IMG/VR virus record: IMGVR_UViG_3300047551_003156
Coordinates: 1-26,352 of that record
Source: a virus
Reading direction: 5' to 3' (one strand)
Length of the DNA stretch: 26,352 bases
Positions 7,080-15,686 of the stretch are shown one piece after another. Below the pieces are notes generated by a model, which saw only the letters and a program-made list of their open reading frames with translations, was not told the DNA's origin and made no database searches. The translations under genes were made by a program, and so were the position numbers. Position 1 is the stretch's first letter. The number at the start of each line of letters is the position of its first letter.

Positions 7080-8246
7080 CTACTGTGCTTGACCTACTCC
7101 GGTCTCGACCGTGCCAGAGGTAGCACCACTTGTCCTAGCAAACTGGCCGCCACCCTCGAACTGGGCAACACGACTGCGCTGACGACGCCTCAACAGATCC
7201 AGTGCGTTCGTGTCGTAGCGGAAGGCTGCACCGAGCTGTTGCTCCCTGGTCATTGCTTCTTCGCCACCCATGGTCTGATACAGCCCGGACAACGCCCCCA
7301 TCTCACCAAACCTGTCCATTGCTTCCTGGCCGGTAATCCCGCGCGAAGCAAGAGTTTCGGCTTCTGTAGCGCTCAACTGCATACCGGCTTGCTCCTGGCC
7401 ACGGGCCGCTATCTCAGCAGCCTGGGCCTTACGGACACGCTCACGGGTGGTCAGCATCGGCTGAGCTCGCTTGGGGTCTAAGAAGAAAGCAGCAAGGTCA
7501 CCCTCTGCCACCCCGTACAGTTCTTGCATCTGACGCCTGACGGCAGGATCGGCGTCGGCCACTTTGCGGTAGCCGTTGTTGATTCGATCCTGTAGTTCGG
7601 CCGGGGATACGTCGCCCTCGATCCATTTCTCAAAGTCGGTCTGGTCGTTGTAAAAGTCGTTAGGTAGACCGTTGGCTTGAAGAAGCTGACGGTAGGACTC
7701 TTCCAGTCCGATGTAGGTCGCTGGGTCCAGTTCTGGTAGTCCGGCTGCTGCTCGTGCGGCGTTGCCTGCAAAACGTTTCTTGTAGGCGTCTTCATTTCGT
7801 AGGGCAAAGATGATTGCGTCAGCGTTTTCCAAGTCAACCGTTCCGCTGGTAATGATGTTGTTGACTGCGCTCTCCAAGGACGACAGACCGAAGCGGGATA
7901 GCAAGGCTCGCATTCTGCTGAACGCGTCACTACGTGCCTTGGGAAGGAAGATATCGGTGGTTGACGTGGAGGTGTCTGTGTCTTCTGTGTCGGCATCACC
8001 TTCGTCAATTTCGTCGGTTGATCCGTCGTCGTAAACGACGATTGTCAGTTTCTTGCCGTCACGAACTACCGAATACCGACGCGTTTCTTTTTTTGTGGGT
8101 TTCGGCGGTGGCTTCGTTTGTGTCGGCTGCAAGCCGATGTCTGCACGAGACAGACCCATGGTTTCGGCAGCCTGGCCAAACGTGGCACCGCCAGGAAAGA
8201 TTTCCATTCCGGCAAGTTGTTCGTTGGTGAGTGGCGTGTCGCTCAT
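7080..8246 (-). CDS. Putative virion-associated protein, 388 aa
   Basis: The ATG overlaps the stop of the 341-aa gene (ATGA). The N-terminal 40 residues hold a short amphipathic segment, followed by a Pro/Lys linker (KPPPKPTKKE), a small strand region (RYSVVRDGKKLTIVVYDDG) and an acidic, Asp/Glu/Thr-rich stretch at about residues 74-98. The remainder is helical and Ala/Gln/Arg-rich with a Gly/Ser/Thr tail (QFARTSGATSGTVETGVGQ). I do not recognise a family. It lies between a giant head protein and the scaffold gene, so a minor capsid, internal core or ejection role is likely, by position only. No enzymatic motif seen. Confidence 0.65.
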   Translation of the reverse strand: MSDTPLTNEQLAGMEIFPGGATFGQAAETMGLSRADIGLQPTQTKPPPKPTKKETRRYSVVRDGKKLTIVVYDDGSTDEIDEGDADTEDTDTSTSTTDIFLPKARSDAFSRMRALLSRFGLSSLESAVNNIITSGTVDLENADAIIFALRNEDAYKKRFAGNAARAAAGLPELDPATYIGLEESYRQLLQANGLPNDFYNDQTDFEKWIEGDVSPAELQDRINNGYRKVADADPAVRRQMQELYGVAEGDLAAFFLDPKRAQPMLTTRERVRKAQAAEIAARGQEQAGMQLSATEAETLASRGITGQEAMDRFGEMGALSGLYQTMGGEEAMTREQQLGAAFRYDTNALDLLRRRQRSRVAQFEGGGQFARTSGATSGTVETGVGQAQ

Positions 8247-9268
8247 TTGATCAACCCGAATGCCCTTTCAAGCGTGGACGCGACGCTGGACACCAGCTTG
8301 TTCGCGTTGTCCGTGTACTTCCAACCGTACTCGTCCTTGGTCTTCAACATGCGTGACCAGTCGGTAATGCTCATGGCAGAGCCGTCTTCGTTCTTGTGTT
8401 CGAGCGCTTTGCGGTACATGTCTTTTTTGTAGGAGATGTCGCTGACCGGTTTCTCAAGCAGACGCGAGGCATACGTTTGGTATGGCTCGAACACGTCGTT
8501 GACCGTAAAGCCCTGATCGAACAAATCGGCAAACGCGCCGTACTTCTGTTTGGCTCCGTACCTTGCCTTGTTGATCAACAGTTCCGTGGACTGCGGCACG
8601 CCGTTGATGGTGGCGCCGGTGAGCGCCGCTTCAATCGTGGCATCGTCGTAGTCGTAGTCGTAGGCCTTGAGCGTAGCTACAAGATCCATGGCTTCTTTGG
8701 TTTGCGCCACACCACCGGTGCGGTCAGCCAGCTTGCCGTAAGCCAAGTACTTAAGTTCCAGATCGTTGCGTCCGTCGCGCAAAGACTGCAAAGCCAAGTT
8801 GTCCAGTTCGCTGACAGTCAACCCGAGGCCGGCAAATGCGGCACGGATCTCGCTGGTCTTGTTCTTGAGCCTGTCTTGTTTCTCGACGGGATCCAACGTG
8901 TCCCATTCGGCCCTGGCTTTAGTGGTCTTTATTGCGTACTGGGTGGATTCGACCTTGGTCTTGAACGCGGCTTGTCCGGCCGTGCTGGTCAGGTCATAGG
9001 CGTCAGGGTTCTGGGCTACGTCAATGAACAAGTCGATAAGGTCGCCGAAGATCTGTCGTGCTTCTGCTTCACCTGCCCCGCCATCCAGCATCTGCGACAG
9101 TTGCGGGAACTGCTGCTTGAAATACGTACGCCAGTCTTTGGGGTTGCCGCCGACGTAAATCTTGTCGTACTGTTTGCCGAGCGATGTGCGGTTGGCGGTC
9201 GTGTCCGTCATGCCGCGAGCATCAAGCTGCTCCTTGATCCACTTGTCGCGCGTCGGATTAGATGCCAT
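8243..9268 (-). CDS. Putative internal virion protein, 341 aa
   Basis: Starts at an ATG overlapping the previous stop (TGATG). The protein is soluble, helical and charged, with no signal peptide or membrane segment. It opens with ASNPTRDKWIKEQLDARG and contains long helices (for example EAEARQIFGDLIDLFIDVAQ and KTTKARAEWDTLDPVEKQDR). I recognise no family. Tight coupling on both sides with the 269-aa and 388-aa genes suggests the three products act together, in a manner comparable to the set of internal core proteins in podoviruses. That comparison is a hypothesis based on gene order and composition. Confidence 0.65.
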   Translation of the reverse strand: MASNPTRDKWIKEQLDARGMTDTTANRTSLGKQYDKIYVGGNPKDWRTYFKQQFPQLSQMLDGGAGEAEARQIFGDLIDLFIDVAQNPDAYDLTSTAGQAAFKTKVESTQYAIKTTKARAEWDTLDPVEKQDRLKNKTSEIRAAFAGLGLTVSELDNLALQSLRDGRNDLELKYLAYGKLADRTGGVAQTKEAMDLVATLKAYDYDYDDATIEAALTGATINGVPQSTELLINKARYGAKQKYGAFADLFDQGFTVNDVFEPYQTYASRLLEKPVSDISYKKDMYRKALEHKNEDGSAMSITDWSRMLKTKDEYGWKYTDNANKLVSSVASTLERAFGLIK

Positions 9269-10077
9269 CAGCTACCGCTCAAATACGAGAATGCGAGTTT
9301 GATTGCGTTGCCCAACTGGTAGGCCGCACCTTCCGACGGGTTGGCTTTTTCTGCTTGGAGTTTGGCGGCGACCGCAACCGACGGTGCGCTGCGGCTGGCC
9401 GCAGCCATCTTTCTTTCGTTGTCCTGGATTGCTTTTACGGCCATGTCGATGTCCTGCTTGGTGGGTGCACGTCCCATCCTGGAAAAGAATGCTTGCTGCA
9501 GGTAGTAGCGGATGTCTTCATCGGCTGTGACTTTGACTGCGGTGCCGCCGCCAGCGACGGCGGACATGCCGGCGAGCATCTTGGCAACCGATTGGACGAT
9601 CAATCCTTTCTGGTTGGAGAATCTCAGCAGATTGACCATCGCGTTGATGTCGGTATTGCTGTAACCACGACCAGAAAGAATCAATCCCGACGGATCACCG
9701 GTGGTGTAAAAACCGGTTCGCTGCATTTGTTTTGCCAAGGCAGCAAGATCGGTGGGGCTGAACTTCAAGAACTGTTGCTCTGCGGTTTCTGCGTCTTCCA
9801 GGTACTTGCCACGAACCAAATAGCCTTCGTCGTCCAACAGGGCCTGCCCATAAACGACCTGTTGACCTTGACGTATCTGTGCACGCGTGGCAACGTCACT
9901 TCCGCCACCGGCTTCTAGTGCGCCATAGTTTATGAAGAAAGCGTTTGTTGCCAGTCCTTCGTCGTAACTGAACTGGTCATCGACTCCGTAAGAACGCTTG
10001 CCTTTGATGACCCTCGGGTACTCGAATGGGTTGCGAGGCTGCGGGACCGTCGTGTCTTGGTTTATGGGGTCTGCCAT
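9268..10077 (-). CDS. Putative internal virion protein, 269 aa
   Basis: I choose the ATG at 10077, which overlaps the stop of the 1739-aa gene (TGATG); a GTG one codon upstream is less likely. The N-terminus is polar (DPINQDTTVPQPRNPFEYP), followed by helices with Gln/Ala (for example SPTDLAALAKQMQRTGF), a Gly/Ala segment with moderate hydrophobicity (VAKMLAGMSAVAGGGTAV) and a helical domain with YYLQQAFFSRMGRAPTKQD. The last motif recalls short helical repeats in phage internal proteins but is not diagnostic. No family is recognised. Its neighbours indicate a head or ejection role. Confidence 0.65.
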   Translation of the reverse strand: MADPINQDTTVPQPRNPFEYPRVIKGKRSYGVDDQFSYDEGLATNAFFINYGALEAGGGSDVATRAQIRQGQQVVYGQALLDDEGYLVRGKYLEDAETAEQQFLKFSPTDLAALAKQMQRTGFYTTGDPSGLILSGRGYSNTDINAMVNLLRFSNQKGLIVQSVAKMLAGMSAVAGGGTAVKVTADEDIRYYLQQAFFSRMGRAPTKQDIDMAVKAIQDNERKMAAASRSAPSVAVAAKLQAEKANPSEGAAYQLGNAIKLAFSYLSGS

Positions 10078-13000
10078 CACTCAACCTCTTGTGAAAGAAC
10101 TCTCGACCAAATTCTATCAAATTCGGGGTTTTGACTGGCAAGGGCTTCGCCGAGGGCAAACAGTTGCGCGCGCATGCCGGTCTTCTTTATGGACTTCAAC
10201 GACAATCCACCCATGGTTGCTTCCAGTTCGTCGCGCTTGTCGATGTACTGCTTCAGCTGCGGGATGATCGGATTGTTGGAAAGGCGCACGTCTTTCACGG
10301 CGTTGCGCAGTTCGTCTAATTGGTTGGCGAATTTACCCACTTCGAACTCTGGGCGAATGGGGAATCCAGGGTATTCTTCGTGCAGTTGCTCGCGATAAGC
10401 GGCCAGGATGTTGCGTTGCTTTTCGCTGGGGTTATCCGGGAACATCTTGCGCATTGCCCTGTAGCGGGTGGAGCCGACACGCAACTGGGCCAGGTCGATA
10501 AGTTCGCGGTCGCCAATCCGCTCGCGGCTGCCCTCTTCCAACTGGCGTTCCCAAACCGAGAAGTCGTAGTCGGCGCCCATCGGTCCAAAGTAGGCACCGG
10601 TGCGTTGATAGGCAGACATTACGTCGCGGTTCTCGCGCTCCCATTTGCCGAACGCTTCGGTTGCCTCAACACCGTCACGGAGCACTTTGCTCTTTGACGA
10701 AGTGTAAAGCATAAGCTCGTCTCCGTAGAGACCGAGGAACCTGTCGATCGAGGTGTCGTAGTCCTCGGTCTGCATCTTGCGGAGTTCCGTCAACAACACA
10801 CCGACGTACTTGTCGCCCAGATCCGTGGGGACTTTCCATTCCTGGACACCGGCTGCTGGTCCGAGGAACTGGGACATGGCGCGCATACCGGTTAGAACCC
10901 TGGCCCTAGCCTTGGCATCGGCCAGCAGTTCGTTGACTCCGTTTTCCGTAGACAGGTCGTACTTCGGATTTACGCTGAGCGCACGCAACGTCTCGATGTA
11001 TACGTTTCCGTACGTGCTGGTTCGGTTTTCGGTATCCGCAAAGAAAGCTTCAAGTGACTTGCGTACGGTGCCAGGGAACACACCGACGGCCAAGTCGCCA
11101 AGTTTGGTTTCGCCATAGGGCAAGAACAGTTCTTTGAGGTCGTCGTACTTAGGGATGTCGGGCAGGAAGGACGAAACGGCGAACTGTGCGTACGGTCCGA
11201 GTGCCGGATAAATATTGATGCCTTGCGACAAACGGGACAACGGAGCAGACAACGGGGCGTCGATACCGGTGAACAGTTTGGCAATGGAACCGGACAACGG
11301 AAAGTGGAACTGAACTTCATTGGTTTGCGGGTCGCGGAACAAGAACCCGCGACCGTCCTGGTCGGGGTCGGCTTGTTCGATTCCTTTGTAGACGCGGGCG
11401 AATTGGCGGACCATGTGGATGTTGTGCTGCATGCCCAGGACCATGTACGTGCCGAGCACGTCTTTCCATGCTTGCGCGAATGGCATGACAATACGCAGAG
11501 CGTCAACCAAGTTGCCCCTGGTGGCCGCGTCATAAAGCAGTTCTTTGGTGTCGGACAACGCTTTGAACCTGGCAAAGTCATCGAGGTCACCGACAGCCAG
11601 CGTTCCTTTTGCTTCCGCTGCAGTGCGTGTGTTGAGTCGCTCGATCTTGTCGGCGACACGGTTCTTTTGCCTGACGCCTTCGCCAAGGTATTCGCGGATG
11701 GTCTTGCCCTCTTCTTGGGCTTTGGCCAAGATGTCGTCGTACAGCTTCTTGCCCTCTTCGTAAGAAAGCCTGTTTACGTGGCGGCTGATTTCTTGGTAGT
11801 AGTACTGGCGGAACGTTACCGATCGTTCGAGGCGGCGCACCGCGGTGTCGTTCAGTACGTTGAACAGCCAGCCGGTGGCATGATCGACGCCGTTGGCCAA
11901 GAGTTGTTGATCGCTGGCATTGCCGGCTCCGCGCAAGATTTGCTCCGATGCAACCTTGACCGGAAGTCCGGGGACCACGCCATCGGGAGAGACTGGTGCT
12001 CGCTCAATCAGGCGGCGTGCAGCAACGCTCGACTTGCCAGGGGCGTGACCATCCAACGCAAAACGTTCGACGAACGGCACCCACGTTGCCACGGCTTCCG
12101 CATCGTCCGATGCTTTTTCCACCTTTGTCACGATCCCTTGCACGCCGTTGAGACTTGCCTGACTACCGGCTTTGATGGGTGCGGTTTGTGTTCCCGCGCC
12201 ATAGCGCACGAGTTGTCCGATGTTTACGGCTTTGGCGTTGGCGAAGTCGCCGATGCCGTCGTAGGCAGCCATGAACTCAAGTTCGGGGATCTTGCCGGTG
12301 AGTTGACGCAAACTCGTGATGTCAACGGCCAACGCTTGGTTGATCAGGGCTTGGCGCACGATGTCTTCGCGCCCGAGCGATATGGCTTCGTCGAAGTTCA
12401 AAGGTGCGGAAATGTCGTTGCCTGGATGCTTGTCCGATTTGTAGGCAATGCCTTGGAGATGTTGTCGTTTGACGGTTTGATAGGCCGGGCTTGACTTGTG
12501 CGTCAAGAACCAATCGGCCACCTCTTCGGCGATTTGTTGGTCGCTCTTGCCTTGTTGAATTCCGCGGAGAACGATCTTGGTGGTTTCGTTCTTGCGTGCC
12601 ATCTGCAACTGTTCGACGACACCTTTGGTGTGCATGTAGGTGTCGTACGCTCCGGGACCTTTGCGAGAAAAAGCAGGGAACGATCCGGTGCGAACCTGGT
12701 ACGACACTTCGTCTGCCGGTGTCCAGCCGACACGCAACGAAACGTTGCCCAACTGTTCGGCAAGTTGTTCTTGCACCACCGAAGCAGCGGTGACGTTGTC
12801 CATGTATTCGGCCTCTGCATCGGCTTGGAACAACGGCTTGCCTGTTCGCTTGGCGTACTTCTTTGCCGCTTTCAAACCGGCTGCCGTTGCTTCGAACCTG
12901 GTTTCTCCGACGTATATGTACTGGCCTGCGCGGGTCGCTTCTTCGGCGATGGTTTCACCAGTGCGCAACTTGCGGGCGACACCAAGGTTCGTCATGTCCA

Positions 13001-15296
13001 CGCCGGTGATGCTCTTGCCGTACTTGATTCCTTTGCCCGGTAGACCCACGGCGATGTGGATGAATTCCAGCGGATGCAGCACCGACGAGTTGGCGAGACT
13101 GCGCACCCCGCCAAACGCCATACGGATCTGGGCGTCGATGCCGTTGCGCATGATGTAACCGATGGTGGCAAGATTCAACGGTTTCCAAATCCTGTTTTGC
13201 AGGTAGTCGACAAGGTCGATGGCGAGACGTGCTTTGCCGGTGACGGCACGCACTTGCTCGCGGTACGACATCGAGTCGATTGCGTCCTCGATCGACTTGA
13301 TTTGTGTGCGGACTTCGTCTGTCAAAGCCGGGCCGCGCAGGTCCCTGAGTTGTGCCAGTTCTCCCTGGAGTTCACGGACCTTTGATTCGTCGGTGTAGCG
13401 GGTGACTTCCAGCAGTTTGGTTTTGCTGGCAATCGGGAGTTTCTTCATTTCGATTCCGGCAAAGTCGAATGCTTTCTGGAACAGCGGGTTGCGGGTCAAG
13501 CGTCGCAGTTCGCGCGCGTCCGGCAAGGTGCGTGTGCGGTCGAGCATGTGCACCAACTTGGCTGGTCCGGCGAACGACGCATCGTCCATGATCGGTGCGG
13601 CTCGTTGCAGGAATTCTGCGTACACTGCGTCGTCGCCGTGTTCGGCCAGCAGTTGCGCCATCATTCGCAGGTGCCCGTTGTCGGTGTCGATTCCCATGCG
13701 GTCAACTAGGTAGCTGCGTACCTTGTCCAGGTTTCCGCTGACGCGTTCAAAGACGTCTTGGATGACACGGTCTTCGATTCCGTTGGCTTTCAGCACGTGG
13801 CGTATCGCGTCGTTGTATTCGCTGAACGACTGGTATTTGGCCGGGGCGGTACCACGGTTGGAAAACGATTGGATTGCTTTGTCGCCCCATTCCTTGATTA
13901 CGTCTTCGCTGACGCCTGACGTGCGCATCGACAGCGTCATGTTCCTGATCGCGTCCAAGTCGTCAAGATTGTCGCCAGATACGACGATTGATTCCTTGGG
14001 CATTTGCGTGAACCAGCGGGTCTTGAGCAACGCGCTCCTGGTTTTGCGGACGCGGTAGGCACCGATCGGTGACGACAAAACGTCTGCTTTGCCCATGGTG
14101 AACGGTTCGGTCAGGGCGCTGATGACTTCGTTGCGCGTCTTGGCCAGGGCCAAACGGTCGGCGACGTTGGTGTCGATTTCAAACCTAAAGATGTCTTCGA
14201 GGATCTCCATGCGATTCGTCTTCTCGGTCAACGTGTCGACCAGTCGTATGGCAAGCGGATTGTTCTGCATGAACGAAATGAACTTCTCGGCGTCGATGTT
14301 CTCGCCGGAAATCCCGGCTTGCAAACCGGCTTCGCCTTTCAACGTGAACGTTTCGTCTGCCAGGAGTTTGCGCACGATGCGTGCGTCTTCTTTGGAAAGC
14401 AACGGAGCCATTTGGCTGCCGGCCTTCAACGCGACATTGATGTCTTCTCCTGCCTGCAAGGCGCGCAGAACGTTGCCAGCCGTACCGGCACCCTTGGTCA
14501 ATCCCTTGGCGATGTAAAGCGAAGGGTCTGGCAGCGCAAGCATCACGGCTGCGTCGACTACGCCGGAGCCGTATTTGTAGAGCCTGGAGTTTTCTCCTGC
14601 CCACCCGAACATTGCGCGTCCGATCGTGAAAGCGTTGCCGTAAATCGTGCCACGATAAGCGCGTGCGCGTTTGGCTTGTTCTTCGCGCAGCGTCTGGCTC
14701 ATGAAATATCCTTCGCCGATCTGCTCGGGATTGTCGAGCATGGTGGCCAGCGACGTCGATTCCCACAGTCCGAACAGATCGAAGTCAGATGATCCGGTCA
14801 GGTTTGCGGCGACGCTCTGTGTCACCTCAGGCACGAGATCAAATACCGCGGTGCTCCATCGCACGGTTGGTTTGGCTACGTACTGTTGGAACGCACCCAT
14901 TCCTTGTCCGAGTGGTTGATACACGTTTTCGATTGCTGCCGTGGCCGCACCCGGAACGATGAAGTCAAACGTTGCTTTCGCGCTTTTTGCCAACCAGCCG
15001 ATGGCATCGAACGCGTAACGAACCGGTGCAGCCAACACGCCCTGTTCGCTTTTCTTGGCGTCGTACTGCCCGAGTTCGCGCATTGCCGCAGCCGCACCAA
15101 CGACGTCGATTGCTTGATCGGACACGCCGTACTTGGCAAGACTCATGACGGTCTTTGGTTGCACCCACGGATACTTCTGCGCAATCGAGTTTGCGCGCGC
15201 CATGGTTTCCGGCGAATTGATGTTGTATCCGGGTTGCTGCTGTTCGTCAGCCAGCTTCCCGTATTCGTTTACCGTAAAGCTTTTAGCCCACTCCAT
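10077..15296 (-). CDS. Giant virion protein, 1739 aa (possible ejection protein)
   Basis: The longest gene of the window, starting at the base after the stop of the 127-aa gene. The product is mainly helical. It opens WAKSFTVNEYGKLADEQQQ, then has several weakly hydrophobic or amphipathic stretches in the first 300 residues (AFDAIGWLAKSAKATFDFI, VVDAAVMLALPDPSLYIAKG). The middle is long, charged and helical, and around residue 1265-1275 there is VMPFAQAWKDVLGTYM, followed by a Pro/aromatic-rich segment with PLSGSIAKLF and FLPDIPKYDDL. I see no clear protease, transglycosylase, ART or MuF signature. Size, helical character, position next to the portal and absence of a tape measure suggest an internal protein ejected with DNA (T7 gp16-like role). 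This is inference; a fused multi-domain head protein is the alternative. Confidence 0.8.
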   Translation of the reverse strand: MEWAKSFTVNEYGKLADEQQQPGYNINSPETMARANSIAQKYPWVQPKTVMSLAKYGVSDQAIDVVGAAAAMRELGQYDAKKSEQGVLAAPVRYAFDAIGWLAKSAKATFDFIVPGAATAAIENVYQPLGQGMGAFQQYVAKPTVRWSTAVFDLVPEVTQSVAANLTGSSDFDLFGLWESTSLATMLDNPEQIGEGYFMSQTLREEQAKRARAYRGTIYGNAFTIGRAMFGWAGENSRLYKYGSGVVDAAVMLALPDPSLYIAKGLTKGAGTAGNVLRALQAGEDINVALKAGSQMAPLLSKEDARIVRKLLADETFTLKGEAGLQAGISGENIDAEKFISFMQNNPLAIRLVDTLTEKTNRMEILEDIFRFEIDTNVADRLALAKTRNEVISALTEPFTMGKADVLSSPIGAYRVRKTRSALLKTRWFTQMPKESIVVSGDNLDDLDAIRNMTLSMRTSGVSEDVIKEWGDKAIQSFSNRGTAPAKYQSFSEYNDAIRHVLKANGIEDRVIQDVFERVSGNLDKVRSYLVDRMGIDTDNGHLRMMAQLLAEHGDDAVYAEFLQRAAPIMDDASFAGPAKLVHMLDRTRTLPDARELRRLTRNPLFQKAFDFAGIEMKKLPIASKTKLLEVTRYTDESKVRELQGELAQLRDLRGPALTDEVRTQIKSIEDAIDSMSYREQVRAVTGKARLAIDLVDYLQNRIWKPLNLATIGYIMRNGIDAQIRMAFGGVRSLANSSVLHPLEFIHIAVGLPGKGIKYGKSITGVDMTNLGVARKLRTGETIAEEATRAGQYIYVGETRFEATAAGLKAAKKYAKRTGKPLFQADAEAEYMDNVTAASVVQEQLAEQLGNVSLRVGWTPADEVSYQVRTGSFPAFSRKGPGAYDTYMHTKGVVEQLQMARKNETTKIVLRGIQQGKSDQQIAEEVADWFLTHKSSPAYQTVKRQHLQGIAYKSDKHPGNDISAPLNFDEAISLGREDIVRQALINQALAVDITSLRQLTGKIPELEFMAAYDGIGDFANAKAVNIGQLVRYGAGTQTAPIKAGSQASLNGVQGIVTKVEKASDDAEAVATWVPFVERFALDGHAPGKSSVAARRLIERAPVSPDGVVPGLPVKVASEQILRGAGNASDQQLLANGVDHATGWLFNVLNDTAVRRLERSVTFRQYYYQEISRHVNRLSYEEGKKLYDDILAKAQEEGKTIREYLGEGVRQKNRVADKIERLNTRTAAEAKGTLAVGDLDDFARFKALSDTKELLYDAATRGNLVDALRIVMPFAQAWKDVLGTYMVLGMQHNIHMVRQFARVYKGIEQADPDQDGRGFLFRDPQTNEVQFHFPLSGSIAKLFTGIDAPLSAPLSRLSQGINIYPALGPYAQFAVSSFLPDIPKYDDLKELFLPYGETKLGDLAVGVFPGTVRKSLEAFFADTENRTSTYGNVYIETLRALSVNPKYDLSTENGVNELLADAKARARVLTGMRAMSQFLGPAAGVQEWKVPTDLGDKYVGVLLTELRKMQTEDYDTSIDRFLGLYGDELMLYTSSKSKVLRDGVEATEAFGKWERENRDVMSAYQRTGAYFGPMGADYDFSVWERQLEEGSRERIGDRELIDLAQLRVGSTRYRAMRKMFPDNPSEKQRNILAAYREQLHEEYPGFPIRPEFEVGKFANQLDELRNAVKDVRLSNNPIIPQLKQYIDKRDELEATMGGLSLKSIKKTGMRAQLFALGEALASQNPEFDRIWSRVLSQEVE

Positions 15297-15680
15297 TTAG
15301 GACATCCAACGTGATGCAAGATCCGCCAAGTCGTCGTTTTGTTCGATCTGCGCCAAAAGCTTGAGTTCTTCGACGGCCGCAGCCTTCGGATCGTACATCG
15401 GTATGCCGGCAGCAATCGGGCCAGGCCCGGGGCCGAACGGTGCACCGGCAGTGATCGGCTCGTTCGGGCGTGCCGTAGGAGCGGACAACGGCGGCAGTGG
15501 TGCTGATTTGGTTTGCCGCGCCGCCTGTACTTCGGTAGGCGCAGAACCCATCGGCACGGCACGCTGGCTGGCCATCTGTTCGCTTGCTTTGCCGTACGTC
15601 TGCTTGGACGCGACCATGCGCTTGACTTTCGCCTGCGGCTGGTTCAGATCCGTGCGGATTCCGTATGCTCTATCTGCCAT
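15297..15680 (-). CDS. Pro/Ala-rich protein next to portal, 127 aa
   Basis: A 127-aa frame starting 6 nt after the portal stop, with GGGGTGAT upstream of the ATG; its stop abuts the start of the 1739-aa gene. The N-terminal 50 residues are basic and Gln-rich (RTDLNQPQAKVKRMVASKQ). The middle is Pro/Ala/Gly-rich and probably disordered (APFGPGPGPIAAGIPMYD), and the C-terminus is a short acidic helix (AVEELKLLAQIEQNDDLAD). I do not recognise it. A disordered linker with a terminal helix could bridge portal and internal proteins; this is speculation from position. Confidence 0.65.
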   Translation of the reverse strand: MADRAYGIRTDLNQPQAKVKRMVASKQTYGKASEQMASQRAVPMGSAPTEVQAARQTKSAPLPPLSAPTARPNEPITAGAPFGPGPGPIAAGIPMYDPKAAAVEELKLLAQIEQNDDLADLASRWMS

Positions 15681-15686
15681 CAGTCA

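Noticed and set aside
11223-12494. Plus-strand 423-codon open frame opposite the 1739-aa gene
   Set aside because: It lies fully antisense inside a gene with coherent coding on the minus strand, has no ribosome site, and its product is Val/Gly/Phe-rich without domains. The same applies to the long plus-strand frames at 8396-9322, 17873-18925 and 19088-19915.
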